From: Malaya genurostris
Taxonomy: Eukaryota; Arthropoda; Insecta; Diptera; Culicidae
Length of the DNA stretch: 64,000 bases
Direction: 5' to 3'
NCBI RefSeq assembly: GCF_030247185.1
Contig: NC_080571.1
Span: 254,917,771-254,981,770, forward strand
The position numbers and the translations under genes were made by a program. A model generated the notes under the pieces. It saw nothing but the letters and a program-made list of their open reading frames with translations. It had not been told where the DNA came from and ran no database searches. Every line of letters starts with the position of its first letter. The first letter of the stretch is position 1. Below are positions 49,601-60,060 of this stretch, piece by piece.

Positions 49601-52600
49601 CATGTTTCTGAGTGCTGTTTCGTTAAAATTTCTCTAGGTGTTCTTAACAAATATTGTCAGCTAAGTGACGATTCGGTAGGATAATACTTGTTCTGAACTG
49701 CAAATGTGCCATTTTAAATCCATTCAAAAATAGATTCGTCTATACTTCATTAATAAAGGCAAAAAATCGACTATACTATAGTATATTTCGCTCGGGTTGG
49801 CGGTTCTATGCAGAGGGTGCTTGTCTTACAAGCCAGTCGTCGTATGTTCGAGCCCGGACCTGGAAGGATTCTTAGTGTCAATAAAATCGTTAGTATACCA
49901 GCCGTGCAATGATCCTGTACGTTATGAATCGTCTGCGAAGTCTGTCGAAACAGAAAGGCCGAATTCCCTAAAAGGAATGTAATGCCAAGGCTTTGCTTAA
50001 TTATTTGTTTATGTTTATAATTAGAAAAAAAGTCCTCCGCAGTTGACACTCACTAAGCCTTTTCTCCAGCAGGCGTAACACCTTCTCATCTTTTGAACCA
50101 AGCTGATTCTTTACATAAAAATAATACGTAAAACAACAATATGTAAATACACATATTTCTATCTGAGGAGGTGTTCTTTCCGATTTGGATTACATCGAAA
50201 TTTGAGAGTTTTTTCGTACGATAATGAAATGACAGAACTTTCAGTTTGGATTGTCAACTGTTTTTATTATTGTTGAATACAATACTTTATGCATTATATC
50301 ACAGCTAATACTATATGCATTATATCACAGCACATTTACAAGCTTATTTGACATTGTTAATGTATTATTACACTAATGCTACATACTTCGAAGCAATGTG
50401 CTTTAACTTTGCATTCACATGTAATGAAGCAGTATTTTACAACTTTTTGCCGTGCTATATATCGGCATTCAATGCTATACTTCAAAGCAACGAAACTTCA
50501 ATAATAAAAGTGCAATGAAATCGAATTGCTACTTTAAATCAATACCTTAGTGTTGATCAAAAATAGGTTAGTTCCTCAATTCAAAGCTGGTCTAAAATCA
50601 ACTTTGTTTATCAATATTTGTCGGTACTAGAATTCTTCGTGATTACTTGTATCAAGCCCAAATTCGATATAGCGGCTGTAGAATGACGGCTATCGTCGAA
50701 CTCTGCACTTGAAACATCGTCTCCAACAGGCTCGTCCCCAGGATTTCGTCTCGGGAGGGGCCCTCAGATAAACAAATAATGTTATTGATGATTATTTATG
50801 TACCTAATTCTCGACGTGCCTTTTAACAGACAGTCTGAACTTTTCCACTGGAACTGTCATTGTGGAGCATTTTAATAAAATTTGTAATTGTGCCCCAGAA
50901 AAGGTTATTGTATTACATTTCTTAACGTTTACTGACATGTTATTTCTGTCGCACATGTCGCAGATCTTTTAAATATATATATAGCACAACAATCCACTAA
51001 ACTTGTGATGATACCATATATTCTGAGATTATCTAAATTCCTACTTTAAATGATGACTATTGACTGAATAGAGAAACACAGCCGATTTGTGGAGAACTTC
51101 TAAATTTATTGGTCATATTAATAGATGATCATACAAATTTACTTTGGCTGTACTGGTTTCGGATTCAAGTTCCGGATGTAATGGTCTGACATTCCAAATA
51201 TAGTATAGCATGATGGGTTAGTCGATGCCTTTCACGCAGCCCACCTGGGTTTGATTCCCAACCCCGCACATAGGGTCAGAAAGTTTTTATGGCACGGAAA
51301 GGTGAATGACATGATGGTTTAAAACCTCTATAATAAAAAAAGAGTGATGATCACCTTTGCTTGAAATTTATGAAATTCTTCGTAACTTATACTTAATCAG
51401 GAAAAAATTGGACAAAAAATTACCTAAATGGGTGAGAACTTTAAAATAAATCTTTTTTTTATGCCAAATGTCACGTGGAGATCTGGTGTTAACTCAAAAA
51501 AAATTCATGCAATTCCAAGAAATTCGGCATCAAAAAAAGTTCGATTTCGGAAATCTCAGAATTTTCCGAGTCCCAGTGCATTTAAAAAAACAAATTTCAA
51601 GATGACACTAGATCTCGACGTTTCAGACTATTCTAAGATATTTGGCATCAAAAAAAGTCCCAGAAGTAGATTGTTTTTAATTTTTTTTCCTAGGGATTTC
51701 GACGTTTCATACAATTCTAAGTTATTTGACATAAAAAAAATCGATTTCAGAATTTTTATAAACTTTAACCACCGGGCGGCGCACCCCTTATCCATACCCG
51801 ATTTAGCTTAAATTTTGCATAGGGATAGGTGCTTAAACTTTTAAGCACCCTAATGTCCATGGCTCACAAGAGCGCAAATAGCGGAATGATAATGTGGTGG
51901 GAAATTGAAATACTTAATGTTGTCCGAATTTAAGCACCAACACCAGAACTTAATTTTTTGGAAAAAAATAGATACTTTCAACTTTAAATTTCAAGTATCT
52001 CTTGTCGCTGTGTTAGTGCCTTGCCCGTGCATATGACTTTCTGCACATATTCAAGAAGAAAAGCGATTACAATTGATCTGTTGTTCTCTCTGTCATACTT
52101 GGCTCTGTGAGAACTTGTATGTATACCTTCAGGAGAGACTTCAGTGGTTTATGCTTATGGCAGTTGAAAACAAATTGTTGTCTCAACTGCAAGTTCGAAG
52201 CAGTTTTAATGATGAATGATGATATTATTGCGTTATTTACACAAAATAATTTTAATGAATAAAATCCCATCCAAAAGTACCTTATGATAAAAAAAAGAAC
52301 CGGAATTTTCATTTTAAAATTCCCGCTTGAAAAAGTTGTAAAATTTTCGTGTGGCAATTTTTATAATGGATGGTTTCGGCTCGCCTTCGAAGCGCCATTC
52401 GGTCGATTGTGGTGCGGTTTCGACGTCATATTCATAGATCCACACCTCATCACCAGTTATGATGCATTCGATGAATGTGGGGTCACTATCTGCGTTGGAA
52501 ATCATTTCTTTGGTCACATCAACACGACGCTGTTTTTGAATGAAATTCAGCTTTTTTGGCACCAGCCGAGAAGCGACGCGTTTCAAACCCAAAACATCAC

Positions 52601-54436
52601 TTAAAATGTGTTCGGTTGATCCATAAGAGATGCCCAACAACACAGCAATCTCTCTAATCGGTACAAAACGATTTTGCAACACGATTTGCTTCGCCGATTC
52701 AATGTTTTCTTCAGTAACAGATGTTGTTGGGCGGCCAGGGATCTCATCATGATCCAAGCTTGTACGACCACCTTTGAAGCGTTTATACCACTCGTATGCC
52801 TGTGTTTTTCCTAGACACGATTCACCAAAGGCCTTTTCTAACATTTTCAACGTTACGGAACACTTAAATCCATTTGCAACACAAAATTTGATGCACGCAC
52901 GTTGTTCTAAATTTTCATCCATTATAAAAATCGCCACACGAAAATTTTTCAACTTCTTTGTATAGACGCCAAACAAAAACTAATCGTACGGTATGCTTCA
53001 ATGACAGAATGTGTATAAAAGTGTTGCCAACGTTGAGAGAATAAAAGTTTGCCGATTGAACAAGCGCGAGAATTTTAAAATGAAAATTCCGGGTTTTTTT
53101 TTATCATAAGGTATATCGTTATTTCATTGCATTGAAAAACATAATCAAGTATCAATGCACAACCCGTAAATTTTGTCAGTGGCATTATGCCAAACAGGTT
53201 CCCCAAATAATGTATAACAAGTTCAACCAGATCAATTTATTTACACAGCTTGACTACGTTGCACCTCATCGTTATATTAAGGTGACCAATCAATTGCCGG
53301 AAACTCAAGTACAGAGCGAACCAGGGGGACTTCGTCAACCGGAAGATAAGCTCAAGTGGTTTAGAATGTTTAGAAACGATGTATGATATATGTTCGCAAA
53401 ATTACTAATGGAATAAGACGCAAAAGCCTTTGATGCAACTCACTATATTTAACTCGACTTCAAGAAGCGAACCGAAATTCGCTTAGACGGCAGATGTTCG
53501 TGGACAGTATGAAATCGTCTGGAGATGAGAGTTTTATGTATCTTGAGAATAAATTATTTGTAATGTCTTTTATATAAATCACTAATAGAAGAGGTCCAAG
53601 GTGACTTCCTTGCGTTGTTGAATATCCATGTTTATCTTGCGCTGTTTTAAGTTGAAAGCCAAATAACACCATAAACAATATTACGCAGATTCTAACAGAA
53701 TTTCGTTGAGGTTTTTGATTATTGAATCAAATATATTTGATTACAAATAAATTTCTCCTGGATCGCCACAGTTTTCCATACCGTGATAAAAATATTATGT
53801 TAATCGATTTTCCACTGCATTTTAACATTCACCTGAGGCAATCGTTGTTCTAACAAAATTTCGATAGGAAATCCAATTGTTTTTTCCACTAATCTCATTT
53901 TTATGCCTGCAAAACACTATTCTAATCGATTTGCGTTCCGCACCTTTCAGCTATCACCGAAACAATCACCACCGAATGTAGCGCCTCCTCCACCACCGCC
54001 GCCTCCGCCAGTACTGGACGGACCGTTGAGTCCTACGAAACCACCGATGACCAACGGCGATGTGATCGGTGGGCCCATGCCCAACGGCAATCTCATCATG
54101 GGACAAATGCACCAACTGAAGAAGATTCCTCCACAGGAAAAAATTGCCTACGAGGATCCGCGTTCCGATCTGATGAAAGCCATTCGGGATGGTAAGTTTG
54201 TATTAATCTGAGCAATAATATTGATACTAATTCCGGCAACAATCATTACAACAGGAATCAAACTGCGCAAGGTAGAACAACGGATCGACGCCAAGGAAAA
54301 CGATCGCACCATCGAGCGGCTGCATGACGTGGCCTCGATTCTGGCGCGGCGCGTCGCAATCGAGCTGAGCGAGTCGTCCGACTCGGAAAGTGACGACGAT
54401 AGCGAGGGCTGGATGGAGAACGAAACGTCCGCATGA
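40272..54436 (+). CDS. SCAR: SCAR/WAVE, Arp2/3 complex activator (whole gene, 4 coding exons)
   Basis: Coding joins 40272-40652, 40719-41792, 53951-54191 and 54255-54436, giving 625 residues, close to the fly protein in length. SCAR/WAVE sits in the five-subunit WAVE regulatory complex at the plasma membrane. Downstream of Rac it drives Arp2/3 to nucleate branched actin in lamellipodia, cell fusion and development. Order of parts: WAVE-homology domain (residues about 1-170), basic segment (about 180-240, KKRPRAPHNTREKQR), Gln/Asn/Pro-rich region with several polyproline runs (about 280-525) that bind profilin and SH3 partners, WH2 (about 556-575, binds actin), central helix, and an acidic tail with the conserved Trp (about 605-625, binds Arp2/3). 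All introns are GT-AG; they are 66 bp (phase 0), 12158 bp (phase 0) and 63 bp (phase 1). The reading frame is intact. Confidence 0.95.
40719..41792 (+). CDS. SCAR: SCAR coding exon 2
   Basis: 358 codons between acceptor ctttgcag| and donor cag|gtaagt. It starts with the strongly conserved end of the WAVE-homology domain (CDKPPPLDKLN, DGLKFYTDPNYFFELWRQEM). The basic segment follows (KKRPRAPHNTREKQRQ, then GHGETLMPNNVIYRTP). The rest is low-complexity Gln/Asn/Ser/Pro with LPPPPPIPE twice. Long open frames on the opposite strand here are shadows. Confidence 0.95.
42660..42790 (+). repeat. left part of an interrupted dispersed repeat
   Basis: It matches 51985-52095 (agtatctcttgtcg, ccgtgcacatga, gatttgttgttctctct). 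The repeat continues at 44952-45235 after the hAT insertion. Confidence 0.65.
42791..44951. mobile_element. non-autonomous hAT element with CGGGTACGGGT subterminal arrays
   Basis: 2161 bp with a 17 bp perfect terminal inverted repeat (tagagatggtcgggtat). An 8 bp target-site duplication, atgcgcaa, flanks it exactly (42783-42790 and 44952-44959). The 8 bp duplication and the A-G second and fifth bases fit the hAT superfamily. Both subterminal regions (42797-43025 and 44698-44935) are arrays of cgggtacgggt units separated by A/T-rich spacers of 15-25 bp. Such repeats could be transposase-binding sites. The 1.67 kb interior has no coding region. A related end lies at 62720. Confidence 0.9.
44952..45235 (+). 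repeat. right part of the interrupted dispersed repeat
   Basis: Shares cttcagtggcttatgcttat, ggcagttgaaaacaaattg and ccatccaaaag with 52130-52279, and ttatttcattgtattgaaaaacata-like sequence with 53118-53150. Confidence 0.7.
45240..45745. other. no recognisable gene
   Basis: AT-rich intronic sequence. Nothing identified. Confidence 0.4.
45750..46040 (+). pseudogene. mariner transposase fragment (first catalytic motif)
   Basis: The frame reads KKDPNFLYSIVTGDET, then a stop at the expected Trp, then CFEYEPETKRQSTKWQS, which is the mariner first-Asp region. Upstream, a segment like VCARFVLHTLKQHEK fits the WVPHLLT linker. The catalytic Asp is kept, but stops break the frame. It could be the 5' part of the same copy as 47425-47757. 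Confidence 0.7.
46100..46465. repeat. dispersed repeat fragment
   Basis: Contains tgaaccgattttcacaagt, gatccgacttccggttccgg, a second degenerate unit, and the terminal block tcagaaaggcttcattacac plus ctaggtggaataaaac. Confidence 0.65.
46600..47195. repeat. degenerate GAATTC/AGTTCCAGAATC minisatellite
   Basis: Dozens of imperfect phrases such as gaattctggaac, agttccagaatc and gaattcagttcc, on both strands because the core is nearly palindromic. It is interrupted by the SINE at 46686-46885. Confidence 0.75.
46686..46885 (+). mobile_element. tRNA-derived SINE, copy 1
   Basis: The tRNA-like head starts gttagcggttcaatgctggt and contains a degenerate B box (gttctagcccc). The body (ctggaaggattcatagtg, cgtgcaatgattctgtacg, gaaacagaaaggcc) matches copy 2 at 49788-50000 at about 80 per cent by eye. 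Confidence 0.75.
47425..47757 (+). pseudogene. mariner transposase C-terminal relic
   Basis: In frame pieces there are VYYEHLKPVETGS, then the second catalytic block QHVNAPPHSA (normally HDNAPPHTA, so the Asp is Val), then a third block DLAPSNYHFF (normally DLAPSDYHLF, so the Asp is Asn). It ends with HFQTFEDVRKWLDKWM. Thirty-four residues separate the two positions, as in DD34D mariners. Two stops and an internal deletion confirm it is dead. Confidence 0.8.
47770..49780. other. no recognisable gene
   Basis: AT-rich intronic DNA. A short block at 49255-49275 resembles the terminal phrase of the dispersed repeat. Nothing else was identified. Confidence 0.4.
49788..50000 (+). mobile_element. 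tRNA-derived SINE, copy 2
   Basis: The tRNA-like head has a good B box (tgttcgagcccgg) about 50 bp after the start tcgggttggcggttctatgc. The body matches copy 1. It ends near ggaatgtaatgccaaggctt. Confidence 0.8.
50850..50975 (-). pseudogene. non-LTR reverse-transcriptase fragment
   Basis: The minus-strand frame has CDRNNMSVNVKKCNTITFSG, equivalent to the WC..N.L.LN..KC..I.FS segment after the catalytic box in Jockey-type polymerases. Only about 40 codons are recognisable. Confidence 0.5.
51212..51340 (+). mobile_element. tRNA-derived SINE, second family
   Basis: The head atgggttagtcgatgccttt and a B-box-like gggtttgattcccaaccccg lie at tRNA-like spacing. They are followed by agggtcagaaagtttttatg and an A-rich tail near 51330. 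It is unrelated in body to the SINEs at 46686 and 49788. Confidence 0.65.
51470..51770. repeat. imperfect tandem units
   Basis: About three units with cgacgtttcagactattcta and tttggcatcaaaaaaagt. A reverse-oriented relative lies at 61885-62040, so this is a dispersed repeat. The 127-codon open frame across it is a product of the repeat. Confidence 0.6.
51985..52279 (+). repeat. second copy of the dispersed repeat, interrupted by a mariner
   Basis: Corresponds to 42660-42790 plus 44952-45130. It continues at 53112-53160 after the mariner insertion at TA. Confidence 0.65.
52280..53111 (-). mobile_element. mariner element, fold-back derivative
   Basis: 832 bp flanked by TA, with terminal inverted repeats of about 45 bp (ccttatgataaaaaaaa at each end). 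Beyond the terminal repeat, the left end also carries an inverted copy of the 5' leader and start-codon region (52334-52373 against 52918-52957), with about 110 bp between missing. The 3' half of the transposase gene has thus been replaced by an inverted copy of the 5' end. Confidence 0.85.
52374..52922 (-). pseudogene. mariner transposase, N-terminal half only
   Basis: From ATG at 52922: an N-terminal helix-turn-helix (MDENLEQRACIKFCVANGFK, GKTQAYEWYKRFKGGR, DEIPGRPTTSVTEENIE), a second helix-turn-helix (REIAVLLGISYGSTEHIL), the linker (RVASRLVPKKLN), and the first catalytic block (ITGDEVWIYEYD). It stops matching after EWRFEGEPKP, where the frame enters the inverted 5' sequence. The second and third catalytic residues are absent. 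The frame itself is open, so the break is structural. A truncated protein with the DNA-binding domain could in principle be made. Confidence 0.85.
53112..53160 (+). repeat. continuation of the interrupted dispersed repeat
   Basis: tcgttatttcattgcattga matches 45130-45150. See 51985-52279. Confidence 0.6.
53460..53680 (-). pseudogene. non-LTR reverse-transcriptase fragment
   Basis: The frame has QGSHLGPLLLVIYIKDITNN, then SSPDDFIL in the place of the catalytic FADD box. This is a Jockey-type palm segment. It lies 270 bp upstream of SCAR exon 3, in opposite orientation. Confidence 0.7.
53951..54191 (+). CDS. SCAR: SCAR coding exon 3
   Basis: 80 codons plus one base. The acceptor is cacctttcag| and the donor is g|gtaagttt. 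It encodes a polyproline run, a spacer (QLKKIPPQEKIAYEDP) and most of the WH2 motif (RSDLMKAIRD). The exon joins exon 2 in phase 0 after a 12.2 kb intron. Confidence 0.93.
54255..54436 (+). CDS. SCAR: SCAR coding exon 4 (last)
   Basis: It completes the WH2 motif (GIKLRKVE) and encodes the central amphipathic helix (RTIERLHDVASILARRVAIE) and the acidic tail (SDSESDDDSEGWMENETSA), with stop TGA at 54434-54436. The Trp near the end is the residue conserved in Arp2/3-binding tails. The intron before it is 63 bp. Confidence 0.95.
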
Positions 54437-55030
54437 CAGCACGAGAACGCTGCCACGGCTGGCGCCGTCGCAGCCGGAGGAGGTAAAAAGAAGTAGACTA
54501 GAACGACGGAACACTGTGTGTGTGTGTGTGGATTGGGTGAGAGGGAGAAGGGAAGTAATGCGATAACGATCGATCGGGCAAAGTTCGGCTTATCGAAGCA
54601 ATTGAGGCGATAGATTATTCGAACAGTTTGCATTTAATTGGCAAATGGTTTCGAAACAGAGTGAGGATTCAAAATCTGGAAATAAACTGTTCCCGACTTT
54701 TCGTTTCACGGTGCGAGCTAGACAATGTTCGATTGATTCCGATTAGTGTTAGTTGAGATTAAAAGAACACGAACGCCAATCTGTACGATGCGAAGGCATC
54801 CTGACAACGTCGAGAGAGAAACAGTGATATTGGAAAAGATGTATATTTTTATTGTAATTATACTAAGTTATTTATTAACGAAGGAAAGGAAAAAATAGGA
54901 AAGGTTGCTCTTTTGTTTTTTTTATTCATTTTCATGTTCACTCCGAACATTTATTGTCTGCGAATTATAGACCGATGGGAAAACTGATGTAATGAAGAAT
55001 GAAGCTAAATAAACGAAAACGGAAAATAAT
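54437..55030 (+). other. SCAR: SCAR 3' UTR (proximal)
   Basis: Follows the SCAR stop. It contains a short GT run (54511-54531). The first clear poly(A) signal is aataaa at 55008-55013. Further signals near 56350-56400 and 57330-57350 would allow longer forms. Confidence 0.6.
55008..55013 (+). terminator. candidate poly(A) signal of SCAR
   Basis: aataaa about 570 bp after the stop codon, first canonical hexamer downstream. Use not proven. Confidence 0.5.
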
Positions 55031-58000
55031 ATTCGACTCAAATTGATTACATTGAAGGGACTAGATCTTAGGATTTATAATCAAAAGTAGAATCGATGCT
55101 GAACCTTTGCAGCATATAAGTTTGGGACTCCTTATTTTTACGAGGAACCGAGAGATTAATAATAAATTTGTAACCGCAAAGTGAAAATCTAGGCATGCTT
55201 ATTGCGAGAGTATCAGTGTTTCTGAGTGTTTTAGTCACGTTTAAGCTCGATTTGCCCATTACCTTTCACTAGTTTTGATATTTTGTTTTTTGTTCAACTT
55301 AAAATCAACTTTGGTGGTGATCCTAATGTGGAATATTACCCTCGAAACATAAACTGTCAAACACAAACCTTGTCTATTTCTTTCTGGTTCAACTAAGTTG
55401 AATTTTCAATAAATACAGAAATGTTGAATGCTGATGTGCAATCTTTAAAATGTCAACAATGGCCCTAGAGGTTTTTTGAAGGTCGATTATCTCAAATATG
55501 TTTAGCTCCGTTTGAACTTCAGTTCCCAGCATAAGCTGGCTGAGTCCTTTTTGATTGACACACTTGATTGATTTATTGCTGAACAAAATTTTTCAGCCAG
55601 AAATAATGCTGTCAGATATCCACTTTGCCGTTATCCAAATATAAACTTATCGAAATAACACAATTCCGTACTAACTTTTGAAAGTGGAAACAAAACACCA
55701 TAACAGTTTTTTTTTCTGGATAAATAGCTGCAACCCATAACCCAGTTTAGCCAATAAAATTTAGAAAAATTAGGAAAACGTAAGATAACAGTCAAAGACT
55801 CAAATAAAAACGATATTTCGTCTGAACTGACACAACACAACTGACCCATTCGGAATGGATTTAAAGCTCAAATGTGGTAAAAAAATTTTTTTGTAAGTAT
55901 TGTAGAGATCTCAAGAAATCTCTCTTGCCTTGCACTTATTCGGTAACTGACTTTCCCCACCAAGCTAACTATCTTTCGTCTAGATCTGTTTCCTACTTCT
56001 TTAACACGTACGGTATAACCATTTTTTCGCTGTGCAATCGCTTACGCTATCGAAAACTGCCTATCAAATTTGAAACAAAAAATACATTCGTTTGCTGCTT
56101 TGCTTTTTGACTTATGAAAATTTAATAAGAAAATTACTTCAAAAGAAAAAAAAAGAGTGTCACAAAATGCATTTGTTGCTTTAAAAAAATCTAATCAATA
56201 CGCATCGTAATTTGCTAAAATGTCAAAAAAAAACTTTATTTGCAAAAAGATTCAAAACACTAGCTAACAGAAACCAGTTACAGAACCTACCGACGAACGA
56301 AAGCAACATGAGCAAATACAATAGCTAATTCAATACCAAAACTTTTTGAACGTAAAATAAAACTTTAAACCTGCTAAAATAAACACTAACTGTGCAGCGA
56401 CCGACAGAAAGGAAACTATAATCAAAGGTCATACAGGCCTAGCGAAAAGTTTGTAGTATCAACACATAGATAGTCACTGAAAGTAACGCAAGAAAAAAAA
56501 TCTTCCATAAAAACCGACAGACAGCAACAGCAACAACAACAACAACAGCATCAACAAGTGATTTTTCCATAATGAGGAATGTAGTAATGTCATGTAACGT
56601 TTATAGTGAAGCATACATTCTGAAACCATTTAATACATTCGACAGGAAGTAGCCGTATTGTAGGTACTATATAGAAGAAAAAAAAAACAAATGAAAACAA
56701 ACAAATATTACAAACTATCTGAAGCTCGAACCACATTACGGGATGTCTAATCTGTGGCGCTTTTCGCGACATCTATTATATTACTAAGAAGAACACGACA
56801 CAAACAACCACACAAATTGCATGTATGTGTAGCTTATCGAGCGGCGGACTCATCAGATATGTGCCCTGTTGTTGTGGTGGTGTAATAGGTAAACATAATT
56901 TCAATGGAAAGCTTAACAAAAATATTACGTTTGAAGCAGTAATCGTTTGTAGAAAGCATCATACCTATTTATAAGCTACTAGAATTCACTGTAATTAATC
57001 GGCAGAATCCGACACTGTATGAGAGTTATTTTCTTTGTGAAATATAGTTTCGTCAATTTATTATAGTAACTTCGGAAACATTATTCGAATAATTTTGTTC
57101 TGTAATCTACGGATAAGTAAGAGATGTTCATTTTGTTTATATAGTTTAGTGTATAATTTTTCTTCATTCTATTCCAGTCGATCATAATATTTGTGTTACA
57201 TTGTTAAACGGTAAACCGGAAAGAAACCTTTATTTTTCTGTATTATAACGAAACAAAAAAAAAACTCTTCAACTACTTTCACTTGAATATAAAGCTTGAT
57301 AAGCAAAAAGTAAACAATGAGTATAACAATAAAAGTTTAATAAAATAAAGTAAAACTCGTAGAAAATATATTTCTTTGTTCATGGAGAAATTTCCAATAA
57401 ATTATTTACAAACAGACCCTTGGCTTATTGGATAGAACGCATTTTTTCAAAATGTTTGAATATTCAAAGTACTAACTTATATTCCAACTATTGACTATGC
57501 ATTTCGTCATATTTAAGATTTTCGCCAATTTTCGATTTCTTCAAATTTAGAGAAGTGCTACTTTGCAGGTGAGTGTCCCACCGATGCAAAAAGACGACAG
57601 TAGGACGGGACTAGTTCTGAGAACTACGGCGAGTGCGATAATATTTCCCAATTGAGTTCATATGATTGATTAGCGGTATAAGTCGGTGCGTCATATCTTC
57701 TGGCCCATTTCGACCGATTTTTTTATCAACGGATATTCGGATGTTATTTTAGTGGTCGTTAGCGATCCTTATGAACTGTTTCGCCCATCTCTATAGAAAG
57801 GATATAGAACTACTGGAGAACCTAAAATTTGAGCTTAAGCTTGAGCGACCACCCCTGGTTGCTACTCCGTTACTGATCGGGATTAGCTGAAATTGTACAG
57901 GGAGTTTCTAGATGATCCATCCTAGGACTGGTAAATCATCCTTCAATGTACATTACAATTCTGGTAGCCCCAGAATTCATTGATCAGTACCGGCGCCGGC

Positions 58001-58365
58001 CAGGCTCGAACGTAGATCGTCTAAGGAATGGGAAGGGATGTTAGTCCAACACTTGTTGTTACTAGAGGCCGTATATACTACTGCGCACTCCACAAGTGTC
58101 ACGGGAGAAGGATATTTGTTAGTAAAAATTTCAGTATTGGTATTATTCGCGCGCGACTCAGTATGTTCCGGTTTCAAGATTTCCCGAGTGAACGTTTCAA
58201 CAATATCCTATATTGAAGTCCCGGCAAGTCTTGATTCACAGCTCTTGTTCGAGGAAACTGAAGAAAAATTTGCAATGCTATCGCGTAAAGAATAAAAACT
58301 TCCCTATTTTTACCTTTGTTTATATATATAAAACATAGGTAGAGAATTCGCTCAAACTTTCGAAA
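55031..58365. other. no recognisable gene; possible distal 3' UTR of SCAR
   Basis: AT-rich, with a short CAA/CAG run at 56522-56556 and many A-rich tracts. No coding motif or transposon end was recognised. The part up to about 57360 could belong to a long 3' UTR. Confidence 0.4.
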
Positions 58366-58369
58366 AATT

Positions 58370-58800
<431 letters not shown>

Positions 58801-58809
58801 TATCTGTCA

Positions 58810-59250
58810 CACTTGACCTTGAAAACAGAATATGTTTTTAGACTTAGATTCCGCACGGTAATACCTATCCAACAAGCCATAGATTGTTAAAATCCGTCAA
58901 TTTTTAACGGAGATAACGACATTTTTGTGTGAGCGACTTTTCCCCCTATTTCAGCAATAGGAGTTTTGAGCGCTGTATGATGAAGCAATGCTTGGGAGCA
59001 ACGTGAAACACGATTTTTTATACTGTTACATACAATTGTTTTTAAGTACCAAAAATACTATGTACAGCATCCTTTTTCATGACAGTATGCCTCGGACCGA
59101 TTTTAGCACGGTTCATTTTTGGCAACATAATCGTTCGAATATGGCATATGTAAACCAGATGATGGTAGCATTTTCTAGTTGAAAGTGATTCCATAATTAT
59201 ATTGATGTAAACTACTTACAGCAATAAATGCTGGAAGAACCTAGCACCCA
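58810..59250. other. no recognisable gene
   Basis: Short open frames only. Nothing identified. Confidence 0.4.
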
Positions 59251-59259
59251 TATACCATT

Positions 59260-59625
59260 CGAATCAGTTCGTCGATATCAGCAAACACGTGTGTGACAAA
59301 TAATTTCAATTTCCTCGGTGATGACTCAACCGTTTTTTACTAACTCAGATTCATATGAAAAGTAGTATACTCCCAAACAAGGTTCCTGAATTACGTTTGG
59401 ATCCGACTTCTGATTGCGGAACCACAGGATGATATGTGAAACGAAATTAAAATAATGCAACTCATTTTTCTCGTAGATGGCTGAATCGATCTAAGATTCA
59501 AATGAAATCTAAGGACCATCTATGATTCAAATGAGAGGTCTTATAATCCTATGAAACATCAGATACAACTTCCGGTTTAGGAGATACAGTGTGATTAGTA
59601 TTAAAATGTCCATTTCACATAAATT
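59260..59625. repeat. dispersed repeat fragments
   Basis: Shares accattcgaatcagttcgtc with the block beside (GT)n, plus tggatccgacttctgattgc and agattcaaatgaaa monomer pieces. Confidence 0.55.
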
Positions 59626-59680
59626 AATCAGGTTCATCGGGTTGGCAGATTTGGATAATTGATTTCCAAAATAATTTAGT

Positions 59681-60060
59681 TCATTTAGGGGTTAGCCAAA
59701 TTTTGTGCTAGGGCACATAACCGTTTTCATTATTTTTACGTTTCGTCTTTGACTCATCAGTGCAGAGCAGTTCAAATTGAACTGCTTAGTGCTAAACTCG
59801 GCAGTTCAATTTGAACCGCTAAGCAGACGTAAAGTTTCTGCTATTTACAGAACACTTTTTGTTTTGCAACGAAGTGCAATGTCTTTTCCGACGTGCCGAA
59901 CTAAAACGTGTTTTCGACTATTTCTGGCCGATGCAGGTATGGTCATTTAGGGGTTAGCCAAATTTTGTGCTAGGGCACATAACCGTTTTCATTATTTTTA
60001 CGTTTCGTCTTTGACTCATCAGTGCAGAGCAGTTCAAATTGAACTGCTTAGTGCTAAACT
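59681..60060 (+). repeat. 118 bp direct repeat pair
   Basis: 59681-59798 and 59943-60060 are identical (start tcatttaggggttagccaaa), offset 262 bp. The second copy supplies the loop and the ends of the hairpin described next. Confidence 0.9.

Larger units (their letters stand above)
41793..53950 (+). other. SCAR: SCAR intron 2, 12158 bp, rich in transposable elements
   Basis: Bounded by gtaagt and ttcag. It contains the hAT element 42791-44951, mariner pieces at 45750-46040, 47425-47757 and 52280-53111, SINEs at 46686, 49788 and 51212, reverse-transcriptase fragments at 50850 and 53460, and a GAATTC-rich minisatellite. 41880-42660 and 47770-49780 show nothing recognisable. Confidence 0.85.

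Noticed and set aside
51428..51811. 127-codon plus-strand frame
   Set aside because: It follows the imperfect tandem units and has no protein signature. The inverted relative at 61.9 kb does not keep the frame.
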